From Cydia pomonella (lineage: Eukaryota; Arthropoda; Insecta; Lepidoptera; Tortricidae): a stretch of DNA of 64,000 nt. Under the pieces are notes generated by a model that made no database searches, was not told the DNA's origin, and saw nothing but the letters and a program-made list of their open reading frames with translations. The position numbers were made by a program, and so were the translations under genes. Positions 62,831-64,000 of the stretch are shown in pieces; position 1 is the stretch's first letter; every line of letters starts with the position of its first letter. The stretch spans positions 10,355,692 through 10,419,691 of the forward strand of contig NC_084717.1 of assembly GCF_033807575.1 (NCBI RefSeq), read 5' to 3'.

Positions 62831-63739
62831 ATTATTTCATTATTATAAATAAAACGACAGCATTTTGCGATATTACCACCTTTCGTATTATAATTTAATA
62901 ATCACATTTTCTTTTATTACGTAGTAGGCAATTTAGAAATATAGTATTTTACATTGCTCGCACTTGTGCGTCACAAGTAAAAGATAACTACTTTGATGTT
63001 TGCCAGTAGATAGCAAATTTAATGAAATTACATTGACGAGGGGATTTATATATAAGTATCGCAGTCGTATTGTATAATCCGCCGTATTACATTACGGCTA
63101 GCCGATATCAAAATAAGGGCCATTTTGAAATGCGGCGGTTCAACGATTAAGGTATGTTGGGTAAATACCGGATGCGGGTGAAGAACGTAGAACATTCATT
63201 TCCCCCTAATTTGGCTTTATTTTTTAATGTTGGCAACATTGTGTAAGACGCCATTTCATTGCGCCTCGACTGTCAGTGTCCCCGCGTCGCTCAGGGAGTC
63301 GGGCTTGTGCTATGTGCAATCACAGAGAGCAAGGTAAATTTCGCGAATTCTTCCTTCTATCCGATCTTCGCTCTGTAATTTTTTTTGCGTATTGTGATGA
63401 AACTGTGTTTGTTTTTGTAATTGTGTTAACAGACCTAGGACTGCTGTAGACCGATATCCGATCTTGACCCTTCCAGGTAAAGATCGGACCAGAAACAATC
63501 AGATCTTTACCTATTTAAAAAACAGCAGTGATTATCAAACTTTAAATTTTCTTCAATTTACCTACTGACCTTAATTATCACATTTATTGTTTTCTTGATC
63601 ACACTTTCGTACCATTATTTTTATCCAGTACCACTACCAGCGCGACGGTTACTAACAATGTAATTTTTTTAATTTCCGCAACCCAAAGGTTGCCTTTTAG
63701 CGATAATACCGCATGTTGTTTACCTGTGCTTATGTGTAT
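62831..63739. other. no gene seen
   Basis: CCGATATCCGATCTTGACCC and GGTAAAGATCGG/CAGATCTTTACC near 63450-63512 form small inverted repeats. Otherwise AT-rich. Confidence 0.4.
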
Positions 63740-63802
63740 GTTTTCTTTTGTATTGTTTTCTTTTATTGAGGTGTGCAATAAAGAGTATTTATATTGTATA
63801 GG
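63740..63802 (+). mobile_element. non-LTR retrotransposon 3' tail
   Basis: TTTTCTTTTATTGAGGTGTG then CAATAAAGAGTATTTATATT: the same tail as on the minus strand at 9218-9292. Confidence 0.55.
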
Positions 63803-64000
63803 GATGATGACACATGTTGAAATTTATAACAAAATCGAGTAAAATAGATAGCAAATGAGCAATTTTTCTCAATAAAGTTCCTACACATACGGATACATAT
63901 GTAGATGTGCACGCATACATACATTGCTAGTTTCGGATAAAAAATAGAGATAGGGCTTCGAAATTCGTTTCCTTAAAATGCTTTAAGAGGGCTCTCTTTT
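63803..64000. other. no gene seen at the right edge
   Basis: AT-rich, nothing recognised. Confidence 0.4.

Overview
The window is eukaryotic nuclear DNA, almost certainly from a moth or butterfly (Lepidoptera). It is AT-rich and gene-poor. It carries repeat families I associate with lepidopteran genomes: tRNA-derived SINEs at 5740 and 25990, the dispersed repeat that starts near CCGGCCAAGTGCGAGTCGG and ends CTACGGAACCCTA, R1/CR1-like and RTE-like retrotransposon tails, and many short inverted-repeat elements (MITEs). No name is given below a family unless the sequence supports it. There are no tools behind this reading, so boundaries of repeats without target-site duplications are approximate.

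Region by region. 1-0.25 kb: GC-rich start, possibly the last exon of a gene lying mostly outside the window. 2-6 kb: MITEs, a 2.3-kb non-autonomous hAT element with a perfect 8-bp target duplication, and a SINE. 6.8-7.2 kb: a small minus-strand gene for a secreted four-cysteine peptide, with TATA box and poly(A) signal. 8.3-9.4 kb: an RTE-like tail split by a 634-bp foldback element. 10.2-16.0 kb: the main host-like gene, a two-exon THAP-domain protein of 805 residues related to THAP9/P-element transposases; its 3.35-kb intron holds a hAT remnant. 16.75-18.44 kb: another hAT element with nested repeats. 19.9-22.8 kb: an apparently complete pogo-type DNA transposon with a 696-residue transposase, inserted into a smaller MITE. 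23-38 kb: dense MITEs, a second SINE, copies of the dispersed GGGTTCCGTA repeat, one of them internally expanded.

39.1-42.4 kb: a 109-bp minisatellite followed by a 3-kb array of 120-bp units that reverses orientation at 40773/40774. 48.5-52.6 kb: a 147-bp array and then a 171-bp array that share a 15-bp box in opposite orientation; the second array runs into a 97-base assembly gap. 54-64 kb: MITEs, inverted copies of repeats seen near 17 and 27 kb, and a 3' fragment of a retrotransposon-type ORF at 59.0-59.4 kb.

There is no operon-like cooperation among genes here. The coherent theme is transposition: autonomous, broken and possibly domesticated transposases, their non-autonomous derivatives, and satellites. 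The most interesting items are the THAP/P-element-like gene, which has an intact frame but substituted catalytic-motif positions, and the two satellite systems with inverted organisation, higher-order periodicity and a flipped hairpin loop.
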